Positions 1-9,112 of a stretch of 64,000 bases of DNA are shown here, piece after piece. The notes beneath the pieces were generated by a model. That model was not told where the DNA came from and ran no database searches. It worked only from the letters and a program-made list of their open reading frames with translations. The number at the start of each line of letters is the position of its first letter. The first letter of the stretch is position 1. The stretch covers positions 372,001-436,000 of the forward strand of contig NZ_CP021109.1 of the NCBI RefSeq assembly GCF_002119725.1. The letters are read 5' to 3'. The position numbers were made by a program, and so were the translations under genes. This stretch comes from Bordetella genomosp. 9 (lineage in GTDB: Bacteria; Pseudomonadota; Gammaproteobacteria; Burkholderiales; Burkholderiaceae_B).

Positions 1-2769
1 GTAGCGCTCGGCCTTCTCTTCCGGCTCGGTCTGCGCAAGGGCCAGATAGAGGCTGGGCGGCACGGCGCGGAACAGCACTTCCATCGACTTGGACAGGATG
101 ACGCCCTCGCTGAACTTGCCCGCCTCCTTGCGCGCGGACAGCATCAGCGCCTTCTGCGCGGGCGACAGTTCGCGGAACCGGGCGATCTTCTCCACCTCGT
201 CGGGCGGCATCGACAGGCAGATCCACCACTCGATCATGTTGAGCATGGGCTCGGCAGCCTTGGGCAGGTCGTCGATGTTCTGCGTCGCCAGCCAGTACCA
301 CGCACCGAGCTTGCGCCACATCTTGGTGATCTTGACCACGTAGGGCGCGAGCAGCGGGTTCCTGGTGATGATGTGGCCTTCGTCGGTGACGTTGATGATC
401 GGCCGGCCCAGGAACTGGTCGCGCTCGGCGATGTTGTTCACCGTGTTGATCAGCGAGATGTAGGCGATGGAGAGCTGCGCGTTGTAGCCCTCGCGCGCGA
501 AGGTGGCCAGATCCACGATGGTGATGTCCGCCTCGGGCCAGGGCGTGCCCGGACGGTCGAACATCTCGCCGTCCGCGCCCTGGCAGAGCATGTCCATCGC
601 ATCGGCCATCTCCAGCAGCCGCGCGCGCCGGGCATCCGGCAGGTTGGCGTCGCGGGCGCGTTCGCGCAGCGCGTCGCGCACGTCGCGGGTTAGCACCGTG
701 CGCGCCTGTTCCACGCAGCGCTGGGCGGCGTCCAGGATGCACTGGCGAATCAGGCTGCGGTCGGCGCGCGTCATGCGCGCTTCCTCCTTGTCCTCGCCTC
801 CGGTGATCATCAGCCGGGCGGTGATTTCGAGTTCGCCGAGCACGTCGCGCTGGTCATCCCCGTCATCAGCCGGATGGGTGTCGCCGTCCTCGTCCAGGGC
901 GTCGGCATCCAGCGTCTGCACCTGGCCCGGTGTATCGACCAGGCGCCAGGCATCGGCGAACGGCGCCAGGCTCACGCCCGCGCCGGGTGCCAGCTTCACG
1001 CGATGCACGCTCAGGCCCAGCCGAGCGGCGAAGTCACCGAACAGGCCAAAGCTGTTGCCGGCCTCGACGATGAACAACCTCGGCCGGTAGATCGCCGTGA
1101 CCTGGTTGAGGATGTTGTTCAGCGTGGCGCTCTTGCCGGAGCCGGTCGGGCCGAAGAGGAACAGGTGGGCGTTCATCTGCCGGTCGAGCCGGTTCAGTGG
1201 ATCGAAGGTGATCGTGCCGCCGCCCCGGTTGAAGAAGGTGATGCCCGGATGGCCGGTGCCCTGGCTGCGCCCCCACACCGGCCCCAGGTTGGCCGCGTGC
1301 TGCGCGAACATCAGTTGCGTGTACCACTGCCGCTTGTCCGCCGCCGGGTCGAACAGGCAGGGCAGCCAGCGCAGGTAGGTGTTGAGCGGCGCCACCTCGT
1401 CCTCTTCGCGCACCGGCTGCAGGCCCGCATTGAGCATGACATTGACCAGTTGCAGACCGCGGGCGTCGAGCTGCGCCATGTCGCGGCCGCGCAGATAGAA
1501 CGCCAGCGTGCCCCGGTACAGCTTGTGCGCGCTGCCGATGAGGCCGCGGGCCTGCTGCACGTCCTGGCGCGCCTGCTCGCTGGCGAGCGTCTCGCCGACC
1601 GCCTTGCGGGCCAGGTGGTTGAGGTGCGCCTCCAGCACATCCTGCGGCGTGGCGACCAGGGTCAGGCACATCACCGTGTCCTCGGGCATCTGGTCGAACA
1701 GCGCGTTCATCGCATCGCCGCCCTTGCGCGTCTCGCCGGTCACGTGCCCTGTCGCGGGCGGCGAGCGCAGGCGGTCCATGACGATGGCCCGGTGCGGCAT
1801 GCCGTCGAAGAACCACAGGCCGCGGGCGACATCCGAGCGCGGCTGGCCGAAGAACAGGCGCTGCGCGAAGTCGCCGCTGGCCAACTCGATCTCGCCCTCT
1901 TCCCGGTCTTCCGGGTAGCGGGCCAGCGCGTAGAAGCGCTCCCGGTCTTCGGCCGTGCTGCCCAGCGCGCCGGGATTCGGGTTGAACCAGCGCAGCAGCC
2001 AGTCGTGAATGTCCGCCGCGCCAAGGCGCCGGGCCTTGACGCCGGCATTCGCCAGGCCGCCGACCAGGCGGTCGCAAATCGTCGCCAGGGCCTGCTCGGG
2101 CGATTGCCCGCGCCGGACCGATGTGGCGTCCGGGGTGCGCCGATAAACCACCATGCGCACGCGCCGGGTCTGGCCGCGCCACGGCAGGCGTGTGACCGTG
2201 GTGTCCTCGAACAGGCCACCGGGCTTGGCGATCGCGCGCAGGTGGTGACCGAAGAAGCGCAGATAGAACTCGCTGAACGCGCTGCCCTGCGCGCGTGGAT
2301 GCAGGTACGCCCCCAGCGTGCGCAGGTAGTGGTCCCAATCGGCTTCGTCCTGCGCATAGAGCTGCACCACCCACGGGTTCTCGTCCAGTTCGTCGAAGGA
2401 GTCCTGCAGCGCGTTCTCCAGGGCATCGCGGGCCTGCCACAGCCAGGCGGTCTCGCGCCCTTCGGTACCGATCGGCTGTAACTCGAAGAACGCCGCCACC
2501 GATTGGCCATCTTCGAGCAGCATGCACCTCGTGGCCGGCAGGTACTCGACCCAGGGCAGCAGGTCGGCGAAAGACGGCGCCACGTCGTAGAGCGCCGCGT
2601 GGTCGGCCCGCGTCGCGGGTCGCCGATGATTCGACCCAAGGGCGGCGCCAGGTGCGTCGATGCCGTGCGCAGCGAGGCGGTCGACATGCCGCGTCCAGGC
2701 GTCCGGCTCGATGTCGGCCTGGACTGGCCTGGGGGCCGGACGACGCGGCCACGGCAGTCGCCAGCCCAT
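1..2769 (-). CDS. VirB4/TraC-like conjugative transfer ATPase (3' end beyond window)
   Basis: The minus frame stays open from the ATG at 2769 to base 1, about 923 residues, and the end lies outside the window. A Walker A motif, GPTGSGKS, sits near residue 535. A Walker B-like TDEGH stretch lies further on, followed by a run typical of the mating-pair ATPase of PFGI-1/ICEclc-like elements (TraC, PFL_4706 type, from family knowledge). It would energise assembly of the type IV secretion channel at the inner membrane. Its ATG overlaps the stop codon of the lipoprotein gene by one base (TGATG), so the two are translationally coupled. It is the most downstream gene of the left conjugation block visible here. 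Confidence 0.85.
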   Translation of the reverse strand, partial: MGWRLPWPRRPAPRPVQADIEPDAWTRHVDRLAAHGIDAPGAALGSNHRRPATRADHAALYDVAPSFADLLPWVEYLPATRCMLLEDGQSVAAFFELQPIGTEGRETAWLWQARDALENALQDSFDELDENPWVVQLYAQDEADWDHYLRTLGAYLHPRAQGSAFSEFYLRFFGHHLRAIAKPGGLFEDTTVTRLPWRGQTRRVRMVVYRRTPDATSVRRGQSPEQALATICDRLVGGLANAGVKARRLGAADIHDWLLRWFNPNPGALGSTAEDRERFYALARYPEDREEGEIELASGDFAQRLFFGQPRSDVARGLWFFDGMPHRAIVMDRLRSPPATGHVTGETRKGGDAMNALFDQMPEDTVMCLTLVATPQDVLEAHLNHLARKAVGETLASEQARQDVQQARGLIGSAHKLYRGTLAFYLRGRDMAQLDARGLQLVNVMLNAGLQPVREEDEVAPLNTYLRWLPCLFDPAADKRQWYTQLMFAQHAANLGPVWGRSQGTGHPGITFFNRGGGTITFDPLNRLDRQMNAHLFLFGPTGSGKSATLNNILNQVTAIYRPRLFIVEAGNSFGLFGDFAARLGLSVHRVKLAPGAGVSLAPFADAWRLVDTPGQVQTLDADALDEDGDTHPADDGDDQRDVLGELEITARLMITGGEDKEEARMTRADRSLIRQCILDAAQRCVEQARTVLTRDVRDALRERARDANLPDARRARLLEMADAMDMLCQGADGEMFDRPGTPWPEADITIVDLATFAREGYNAQLSIAYISLINTVNNIAERDQFLGRPIINVTDEGHIITRNPLLAPYVVKITKMWRKLGAWYWLATQNIDDLPKAAEPMLNMIEWWICLSMPPDEVEKIARFRELSPAQKALMLSARKEAGKFSEGVILSKSMEVLFRAVPPSLYLALAQTEPEEKAERY

Positions 2770-3200
2770 CAGTAGTCCTCCAGCCGCTCGCCGGGCATCG
2801 CGTACTGCACGCGCTGGTAGAGCGGGAAGACGGTGCTGTAGCCGGGCACCGGTACTGGGTCGGTGCCGGCCAGGTGCGGAAAGACGTACATCACCAGATC
2901 GGGGTTCGGCAGTCGATGGAACTGTCGCTGGATCTCGTTCGCTGCAGTGCGGGTGTAGGCCGCGTTCCGGGCGGGCGCTGCGAGGGTGCCGGCGTCGGTC
3001 AGCGGACGGCGCAGGTCCTGGCGTGCGTCGAGCAGCAGGCGGCCGGCCTGGCCGCCGCTGTAGCCGCCAGTCTCGTGCTGCCAGATGTCCAGCATGGTGT
3101 GCTCGCCCCGGGGCAGCAGCTTTTCCGAGCTGGTGGCACAACCCGCGAGAACGGCGGCGGCGAGCAGGACAAGGGGGCGGTCAATCCAGGTCCGGCGCAT
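2769..3200 (-). CDS. conjugative element lipoprotein (TIGR03751-like)
   Basis: This 143-residue protein starts with a lipoprotein signal: hydrophobic LVLLAAAVLAG followed by the lipobox Cys of LAGC near residue 21. The rest (GGYSGGQAG, PNPDLVMYVFPH) matches my recollection of the small conserved lipoprotein between the VirB10-like and ATPase genes of PFGI-1-like elements. It is probably an outer-membrane-anchored part of the mating channel. It overlaps the upstream gene by 20 bases and the ATPase gene by one, so the block is a tight operon. Confidence 0.8.
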   Translation of the reverse strand: MRRTWIDRPLVLLAAAVLAGCATSSEKLLPRGEHTMLDIWQHETGGYSGGQAGRLLLDARQDLRRPLTDAGTLAAPARNAAYTRTAANEIQRQFHRLPNPDLVMYVFPHLAGTDPVPVPGYSTVFPLYQRVQYAMPGERLEDY

Positions 3201-4599
3201 GCACTTCTCCCATGAGGTGATTCACCCGGCGCCCCTTGGCGTCGTGGTCGATGGCGATCGGCTGCTCCAGGTGCACGGCCACCCTGGCGCCGGGCTGCAC
3301 GTAGACCGCAGCGAAGGCCTGGCCGTAGAGCTTGTTGACCCAGTCGGCCATGTCGCGCACGCCACCGGCAAGGATGCGGCCCATGGCCTCGTTGCCCGAA
3401 ATGCCGACCGTGCCCAGCGAACCGTTGTTGCTGGCGACCACGGCCACGCTGCCGTTGTCGGACTTGATGAGCGAAGCGGCGCCTGCGCCGGCCGCGGTGA
3501 TCAACGCCTGCGATCCCAGGTACTGCTGGGCATTGCTGCGCCGCTCGCCCGAGACGCACGGGATGCCGTAGGGATCACTGATCCAGCCCAGGCCGTCCAG
3601 CAGACTGGTGCTGTTCTGGCTTTGATTGCGCTTGCCGTCGTCCTCCGGCACCGTGCGGATGGTGCCGTCGGTGAACACGAAGGTGATGGAGCGGACCTGC
3701 CCACGCACGCACGAAAGCGTCCAGTCGCCCGAGGCCGTGCCGCTGACCACCGCACCGGCCACGTCGGGAATCTCGATGCCGTTGGCCGCCAGGTTGTCCG
3801 CCCCGATCAGCACCTTGAAGGGAAACGGGTCGTTGACGGTGCCGTCGATGGGAATGCGACCGATCAGCGCGGTCATGGCGACCGAGCCCATCAGCGTGGC
3901 ATTGGTGGGCACCGTATAGACCGCCTGGGTGGTGCCGCCAACGGCCTGCGCCGTCCTGTCGCCGACGGCCTCCGCCGCGGCCGACAGCTCCGGCGAGGCC
4001 GGGCCGAAGCTGGAGGGAAAGGCGGGCAAGCGCAGGCTGCTCGAACCGCCCTTGGGATCGGGCCGGGCGTCAGCCGGTTCGATCCAGCGCATGCCGCCAT
4101 CCGTGAGCGGCCCGCCGTCATGCCCGTCCAGCCCGAGGCCGATCGGCAGGTCGGCGGCATCGCCCTTGCCGGACAGCCCGTCCAGGCGGCGCTGCAATTC
4201 CTGCATCAGCCCTTGCGTCTGCTGCCGGTCGCTGGCGGCCTGGGTTCGCTCCTGTTCCAGGCGGCGGCGTTCGCTGTCGAGGGCGTTCTGGATGCGCTGG
4301 TCGATCGCACCCTCGCGGGTACGCAGGCGCTCGTTCTCCGCCTTGTGCTGGCGGTTGTCGCTCAGCGCGGTCTGCAACTCGGTGCGGAGCTGCTTGACCT
4401 GCGCCACCAGGGTGGCGATGGTATCGCGCGGGGTGTCGCCCGCGATGCCGAGCGCCTTCATTTCTTCGGGAGTGAGCTGCCCCGAGACATCCTGCTTGCC
4501 AGGTGCAGCGTCACTGCCTGAGAACAACCTGGCACCGACGAACACCAGCAACAATGCCATCGGAATCAGCAGCCACTTCAACAGGGGATTACTCCTCAT
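3181..4599 (-). CDS. VirB10/TraB-like conjugative element protein (TIGR03752-like)
   Basis: The product is 472 residues from the ATG at 4599. It has an N-terminal membrane anchor (LLKWLLIPMALLLVFVGARL), a coiled coil rich in Glu/Arg/Gln around residues 55-150, and a C-terminal beta-rich region that begins near TVPTNATLMGSVAMTALIGR, the pattern of VirB10/TrbI-type proteins bridging inner and outer membrane. It belongs to the PFGI-1-like conjugation block together with the lipoprotein and the ATPase downstream. The upstream partner gene is cut away just after this gene begins, so normal operon transcription is probably lost. Confidence 0.82.
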   Translation of the reverse strand: MRSNPLLKWLLIPMALLLVFVGARLFSGSDAAPGKQDVSGQLTPEEMKALGIAGDTPRDTIATLVAQVKQLRTELQTALSDNRQHKAENERLRTREGAIDQRIQNALDSERRRLEQERTQAASDRQQTQGLMQELQRRLDGLSGKGDAADLPIGLGLDGHDGGPLTDGGMRWIEPADARPDPKGGSSSLRLPAFPSSFGPASPELSAAAEAVGDRTAQAVGGTTQAVYTVPTNATLMGSVAMTALIGRIPIDGTVNDPFPFKVLIGADNLAANGIEIPDVAGAVVSGTASGDWTLSCVRGQVRSITFVFTDGTIRTVPEDDGKRNQSQNSTSLLDGLGWISDPYGIPCVSGERRSNAQQYLGSQALITAAGAGAASLIKSDNGSVAVVASNNGSLGTVGISGNEAMGRILAGGVRDMADWVNKLYGQAFAAVYVQPGARVAVHLEQPIAIDHDAKGRRVNHLMGEVHAPDLD

Positions 4600-4712
4600 C
4601 GGACGTCCTCCCCGCAGCGGCGGCCGGCGGCAGGTTCGTGCCGGCATCGATGGGACTGAGCACCGGCATCAGGGACTCGGCCAGGCCACGGCCGCGCGTG
4701 ACCAGATCCGAG
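4589..4712 (-). pseudogene. 3' stub of the next conjugation gene (TIGR03749-like)
   Basis: About 40 C-terminal codons remain (the end reads GTNLPPAAAAGRTSDEE) and they overlap the VirB10-like start, as expected in this gene order. Upstream of about 4705-4712 the frame no longer looks like a conjugation protein and the opposite strand becomes an AAA ATPase. This marks the left breakpoint between the conjugative backbone and the accessory DNA. Confidence 0.65.
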
Positions 4713-5690
4713 CTGGATCGCTGGATTGCTAGCAGCATTAGCAAGATGAAACCGGATGCTTCGGGCTTTCGCGCGGCGTCCGAGGCAGTGATCAAAGAGG
4801 AGCGCGAGAAGAACCATCATCTGCTCGCAAATGACCTTGAGCGCTTGCTTTACGGCGATCAGGCAAACTTCGGGAAGAATGCGCGGAAGCTGCAAAGTTT
4901 GCCCAGCGTGCCGACAAATAAAGACAACGGGCTTGCGCTACTAGAAGAGCGTGCCGTGATTCGAGAGGAGAAAGACATCATTCTCTCGGATGCTTCGCAG
5001 TCGGCACTCGATGAAATCCTGATGGAGCACAACCGGGCGGACGTGCTCCGATCCTATGGCCTGCAACCCGCGCAGAAGCTGTTGTTTTGCGGGCCTCCCG
5101 GCTGCGGCAAGACGCTGGCCGCAGAAGTCATCGCGCATTCCCTGTCCATGCCACTCGTCCTCGTTCGGCTGGACTCGATCATATCGTCGTTTCTGGGGGA
5201 GACGGCTGCCAATTTGCGAAAAGTGTTCGATTACGTCGCAACGCATCCCGTGGTCGCATTGTTCGATGAATTCGACGCCCTGACCAAGGATCGTGGCGAC
5301 AGCGCCGATCATGGTGAGCTCAAACGCTCCGTAAATGCCGTCTTGCAGATGATGGACGGTTATCGAGGCGAGAGCATCCTGATCGCCACCACCAACTACG
5401 AAACCCTATTGGACAAGGCGGTTTGGCGACGCTTCGATGAGGTTGTGCGCTTCGAGATGCCGAATCTGGAGCAGATCAAACGCTTGTTAGCTCTGAAACT
5501 CTCCGGTGTCCGCCGCAATTTCGAGCCCGACGATGGCCAGGTGGCATCCGTGTTCAAGGGGATGTCGCACGCCGATATCGAGCGTGTACTGCGGCGGGCC
5601 GTTAAGGAAATGATCCTGTCTGGGCGGGAGTTTTTGGAGAAGAGTCATATCGATAACGCACTTGCCAGAGAGTATCGCTACAAGAGTTAA
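4698..5690 (+). CDS. AAA+ ATPase (partner of a subtilase)
   Basis: A 330-residue AAA+ protein with Walker A GPPGCGKT, Walker B ALFDEFDAL, a sensor-1 like IATTNYE and an arginine-finger region WRRFDEV, so the ATPase core is complete. The N-terminal part (EEREKNHHLLANDLERLL) is the typical leader domain of AAA proteins encoded just upstream of S8 peptidases. The start is uncertain because the breakpoint with the conjugation block lies at the first codons: GTG at 4698 keeps the most conserved sequence, ATG at 4746 is the next choice, and neither has a clear Shine-Dalgarno sequence. The next gene is the truncated subtilase 17 bases downstream. AAA-subtilase pairs recur on mobile islands and a defence role has been suggested; that is family context, not seen here. 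Confidence 0.8.
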   Translation: MTRSELDRWIASSISKMKPDASGFRAASEAVIKEEREKNHHLLANDLERLLYGDQANFGKNARKLQSLPSVPTNKDNGLALLEERAVIREEKDIILSDASQSALDEILMEHNRADVLRSYGLQPAQKLLFCGPPGCGKTLAAEVIAHSLSMPLVLVRLDSIISSFLGETAANLRKVFDYVATHPVVALFDEFDALTKDRGDSADHGELKRSVNAVLQMMDGYRGESILIATTNYETLLDKAVWRRFDEVVRFEMPNLEQIKRLLALKLSGVRRNFEPDDGQVASVFKGMSHADIERVLRRAVKEMILSGREFLEKSHIDNALAREYRYKS

Positions 5691-5707
5691 GGCATGGAGG
5701 GGAGAAG

Positions 5708-6088
5708 ATGGCCTATGAGCACCTGCGTCTAGATCGTGAAGAACCGATCAATCTTCGCCACCCGCGGAGGGGCGGGGGCGGTTTTACACCACAAGACCCA
5801 CGTGCTTACGGCGCGGCGCTTGGCACAAAATTCCAGGCTGCAAGGGGGCGTATCACTGACCCGGATCAGGCCGACATTGGCGGCTACGATGATCGCAAGC
5901 TGATAAAGATTCAGCTGCGTCATGGAGAAAGCCTACCTCCGGACTCTTTCCAGGCTATTCCCGGTGTGGAAATCGTCAGCCAGGAAGAAAAAACTGTTGT
6001 TTTGGCCTTCGCCACTGATGAAGGTTTGGACGAATTCGAACGGCGTTTGGCAACGTTGGCGCGTGACGGTAGCGAAGCAGGTCGTTGA
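5708..6088 (+). pseudogene. S8 subtilase gene cut after its N-terminal domain
   Basis: The 126 codons encode the N-terminal domain that usually precedes the subtilisin fold in these AAA-linked peptidases (FTPQDPRAYGAAL, AIPGVEIVSQEEKTVVLAF, DEFERRLATLA). The Asp-His-Ser catalytic domain is absent. Homology-like sequence ends near 6068, where the opposite strand turns into a helicase fragment, so a deletion or recombination removed the rest. The pair with the AAA ATPase is therefore broken. Confidence 0.65.
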
Positions 6089-6330
6089 GCTGCTTCTCGT
6101 GCGCCTGACCTTCCTGCTCTTCGTCGAGATGCGTCAGCGCCTTAAACGGCGTCGCCGACAGCAGAAGCGTTGCATAACCGGTGCCTTCATGCAGCACCCG
6201 TCGCGCGATAATGTGTTCCTCCGAAACGGAGTCCTCGCCGGTAGCCGCATCCGGCGTAACGGGACCGGCGTGCAACAACGTCGAAAACCGCTGGAACTCA
6301 TCGAGAATGAAGATACCCGTAGACAGGCTG
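6076..6330 (-). pseudogene. internal fragment of a SNF2/DEAD-type helicase
   Basis: On the minus strand about 85 codons read FILDEFQRF (Walker B), then LLLSATPFKALTHLDEE (motif III plus the following loop). This is the core of a superfamily-2 helicase of the DEFQRF type often seen in defence loci. Both ends are missing: one side joins the cut subtilase gene, the other runs into an unrelated plus-strand gene. It is a fossil, not a gene. Confidence 0.6.
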
Positions 6331-6369
6331 ATGGAGGAACATCGAACCTTCGAATATAGTCTGACCAAC

Positions 6370-6825
6370 ATGCCGATACGGGTGATGGTCTCCCACTACA
6401 TCGCATTCTGCCGCGATAAGAGAAAGCGGCCGGAGTTCTTCTGCTGGCCAGGCATATGGATGGCTGCGAGCAAGGCCACCGCCGAGCATCGATCCCTCTT
6501 CCTTGCCCATCTGTCGCTGTTTCAGGACCGGGAAGACACGAACAAGATCTTCCCGCGTGCTATGCCAGGAAAGAGCCCGGATAACCTCAGAAGGCTGGTC
6601 AATGGCTTCTACAGCTCCATGCTTGTCTTCGATCTGGCGCGGCAGTGGGTGGTGGCCCCCGGTCCCTTTCGATATGATTTTTCGTGGCTTACCGGGGAGT
6701 CCGATAACGCTGAGCTGGTGACCAGCGCAAAGCGTCAATTCGTCCAGTTCTACGGGGTGGATCCCGACTCATTCGACCTCATAGACGGCGTCAACGTGCA
6801 GACCGTCGACAAGAGCGACGGATGA
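6370..6825 (+). CDS. uncharacterised protein, 151 residues
   Basis: I do not recognise this protein. It is soluble and rich in aromatic residues (FFCWPGIWMAA, FYSSMLVFDLARQWVVAPG), with no signal peptide or membrane segment. The start could be the ATG at 6370 (MPIRVMVSHY) or the in-frame ATG at 6331. It ends 36 bases before the next uncharacterised gene and may form a two-gene unit with it. The reading frame is intact although it sits inside a zone of broken genes. Confidence 0.5.
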   Translation: MPIRVMVSHYIAFCRDKRKRPEFFCWPGIWMAASKATAEHRSLFLAHLSLFQDREDTNKIFPRAMPGKSPDNLRRLVNGFYSSMLVFDLARQWVVAPGPFRYDFSWLTGESDNAELVTSAKRQFVQFYGVDPDSFDLIDGVNVQTVDKSDG

Positions 6826-6861
6826 AGAAAGAAACCGCGCAGCACGCCAATCTTTGTCACC

Positions 6862-7380
6862 ATGACTCGAGAACGGTCAGCTACTGACCGACCACAACCG
6901 CCCTGGGTGGATTCCCGGTTCGAGCTCGCCCGCGTCCAACAGCAGGCAATCGAGGCACGCTCGTCCGCCTTGCAACTATCCGTTGCGCAGGCTGCGTATC
7001 TGGCCAACGCCTGCGCCGCCGATGATCCGCTGTCGGTCTTGCGCGTGTTGGGCTTGGACGTCAGCACGCTGCAGACACTGCCTCCAAGGCCTTGGGCGGA
7101 CATGGCGGCACGAACGTGCAGCGTGAGCTATCGCGGGCGGCTCCCCACCGACGTACTACGCGCCATGCTGCTCAGAGGCGAAACGTGGGATCCTTGGTGC
7201 CCTCATCTGGCTTACTTGCTGGACGAGGCGCCGCTATCGCTTCTTGTGCTCGCGCTCGAGGAAACGTCGCGGTACCACGACGTGCCCATAAAATGCCTCT
7301 GGCGCAACCTGGCTCGGCTGGTGGTCAGCTGCCAAAGTCGCCGGCTCGCCGATTGGCCGGCGCTGGTGAATGCCGGTTAG
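6862..7380 (+). CDS. uncharacterised protein, paralogue of the 41.8-kb gene
   Basis: A 172-residue soluble protein with no recognised domain. It is clearly homologous to the product of 41816-42313: both share LS-x-x-QA-x-x-LA, an RVLGLD or RALGLD block followed by TLQ, and SVSYRG-x-L at matching spacing. The two genes lie on opposite strands and point inward toward the accessory core. Fifteen bases of its 3' end, including the stop, form the left arm of a perfect inverted repeat that may serve as terminator. Confidence 0.55.
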   Translation: MTRERSATDRPQPPWVDSRFELARVQQQAIEARSSALQLSVAQAAYLANACAADDPLSVLRVLGLDVSTLQTLPPRPWADMAARTCSVSYRGRLPTDVLRAMLLRGETWDPWCPHLAYLLDEAPLSLLVLALEETSRYHDVPIKCLWRNLARLVVSCQSRRLADWPALVNAG

Positions 7381-7410
7381 TGTCTTGGAACCTTCCCTAC
7401 CGGCATTCAC
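7366..7410. terminator. perfect 12-bp inverted repeat at the gene end
   Basis: GTGAATGCCGGT at 7366-7377 is mirrored by ACCGGCATTCAC at 7399-7410, with a 21-base loop and no T-run. It straddles the stop codon at 7380. It could be a Rho-dependent or bidirectional terminator, or a remnant recombination or regulatory site. Confidence 0.4.
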
Positions 7411-7545
7411 ACCGTGAGCTTCGTCGCTGCTGTGGCGCGCCGATCGCGTCGCGCCATCGTGGGGAACGTGATCTCACAGGCTCGTTGGCGCGTTCCATGG
7501 ATACAATCGCGGCACGACGACGAATCCCATGCGGGCGACGCGGGA

Positions 7546-9075
7546 ATGACAAGACATTTACTCGGACAGAGCCGGCGCTTCGATATGGCCGGCTTGGTCT
7601 TCGGCGGCGCGGTCACCCTCGCTCTGCTGATTTCCTTGCTAGGCGCAGCAGCCCTCTACCAAATGCGCCGCGACATCCTGGCCAGCAACAAGGAAGCCGG
7701 GGCCAATCTCGCGCTGACGCTCGAGCGCAGCATCTCCCGCACACTGCAGGTGCATGATTTGGCCATCGCCGGCGTCGTCACTTCGCTGCAGGACCCCGCT
7801 GTCATGTCGCTGCCGCCCATCCTGCGCCAGCGCGCCCTCTTCGACGTCGCCATCAATGCCGAGGACATGGGGTCGCTGTTCGCCAGCGATGCGCAAGGCA
7901 ACGTGCAGCTCGACTCGCAACAGTGGCCTCCCAGGTCGCTCAATGTCGCCGATCGCGATTACTTTCAGGCGCACCACCGGGACCCGGAGGCCGGACTGTA
8001 TGTCAGCCGGCCGTTTCAAGGGCGCCTGCAGCCGAGCGACACATTTTTGGCGCTGAGCCGGCGCCTGGTTTCGCCAGATGGCAGCTTCGCTGGCGTCGTC
8101 AGCGGCAGCTTGCGGCTGTCGTACTTTCGCAAGCTGTTCAACGGGGTCAGCCTAGGGGGCGGCGGCACCATCACGCTGGTGCGTACGGACGGCACCATCG
8201 TGATGCGGCGCCCGTATGACGACGCGGTCATTGGCCGCGACATGTCGAACAGCGCTGTGTTCCCTCCCATTCTGCGCGGCAGCCACGGCACCTTTGTCGG
8301 CACCACGCCCATCGACGGCGTGCGCCGACTCTACAGCTACCACCGCACGCCCCAATTTCCGCTGGTCGTTGTGGTCGGACGTGCCATGACCGATGTGCTC
8401 GCACCCTGGTACCGCCGGGTGTGGACATTCGGCGGCATCATCGCCGCAGTCGACGTGTTTATCATTGCGCTGGCAGCGATGCTCGCCCGTCAATGGCGCC
8501 GGCGGCAAGCCATCGAGGACCATCTGCGTCACATGGTCGCCACCGATGGACTGACCGGCCTGGGCAGCCGGCGGGCGCTGGACGACGTCACCGATCGGGA
8601 ATGGCGTCGAGCCCACCGCGAAAAGCAGCCCTTGTCACTGCTGATGATCGACGTTGACCATTTCAAGCAGTTCAACGACCTCTATGGCCACATGGCCGGG
8701 GATGATGCCCTCGCCGCGGTCGGCCGCTGCATTCAGCAGCATATCCGCCGTCCCGGCGACTATGCGGGCCGCTATGGTGGCGAAGAGTTTGCAGTGCTAC
8801 TGCCGGGCACCGACGCGGCCGGCGCTGCGCTGATCGCGGAGCACATCCGCCAGGCGGTGGAACGGTTACACCTGGCTCATGCCGGCAGTCCGCTCGGCAG
8901 CCTGACGGTCAGCATCGGCACCGTGACGGACGGCGCAGACTGGAACGGTGGCCGCCATTTTCCGGATGTGCGCGCCTTCTTGCGTGCCGGTGATGAAGCG
9001 CTGTATCAAGCCAAACGTGCGGGGCGCAATCGGACCGTTGGCTCGGGCGTCCACGCGCCGGCGATCCCGGCCTGA
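7546..9075 (+). CDS. membrane diguanylate cyclase with extracytoplasmic PDC/CACHE sensor
   Basis: This 509-residue protein has a transmembrane segment near residues 14-37, a periplasmic PDC/CACHE-type sensor to about 280, a second transmembrane segment (GGIIAAVDVFIIALAAML) and a C-terminal GGDEF domain. The active-site motif is GGEEF near residue 410, and the inhibitory I-site RPGD stands five residues before it, so it should make c-di-GMP with product inhibition. Start: ATG at 7546; in-frame codons further upstream do not resemble protein. It is the only cyclase in the window and is matched by a REC-EAL protein at 40-41 kb, at the other end of the core. Confidence 0.9.
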   Translation: MTRHLLGQSRRFDMAGLVFGGAVTLALLISLLGAAALYQMRRDILASNKEAGANLALTLERSISRTLQVHDLAIAGVVTSLQDPAVMSLPPILRQRALFDVAINAEDMGSLFASDAQGNVQLDSQQWPPRSLNVADRDYFQAHHRDPEAGLYVSRPFQGRLQPSDTFLALSRRLVSPDGSFAGVVSGSLRLSYFRKLFNGVSLGGGGTITLVRTDGTIVMRRPYDDAVIGRDMSNSAVFPPILRGSHGTFVGTTPIDGVRRLYSYHRTPQFPLVVVVGRAMTDVLAPWYRRVWTFGGIIAAVDVFIIALAAMLARQWRRRQAIEDHLRHMVATDGLTGLGSRRALDDVTDREWRRAHREKQPLSLLMIDVDHFKQFNDLYGHMAGDDALAAVGRCIQQHIRRPGDYAGRYGGEEFAVLLPGTDAAGAALIAEHIRQAVERLHLAHAGSPLGSLTVSIGTVTDGADWNGGRHFPDVRAFLRAGDEALYQAKRAGRNRTVGSGVHAPAIPA

Positions 9076-9079
9076 CCAA

Positions 9080-9112
9080 AAAAAAGCGCTGCCTTTGTTG
9101 CAAAAGCAGCGC
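9080..9112 (-). terminator. Rho-independent terminator of the toxin-antitoxin operon
   Basis: Read on the minus strand, a 12-bp stem (GCGCTGCTTTTG against CAAAGGCAGCGC, one mismatch) is followed by eight T residues. The nearest minus-strand gene upstream is the PIN toxin ending at 9429, so it probably ends that transcript. Confidence 0.65.

Noticed and set aside
874..2481. Long plus-strand open frames of 200-535 codons opposite the conjugation ATPase
   Set aside because: They are antisense to a clear VirB4-like protein, and their composition (Arg/Ala/His-rich, no domain) is what GC-rich coding DNA produces on the other strand.
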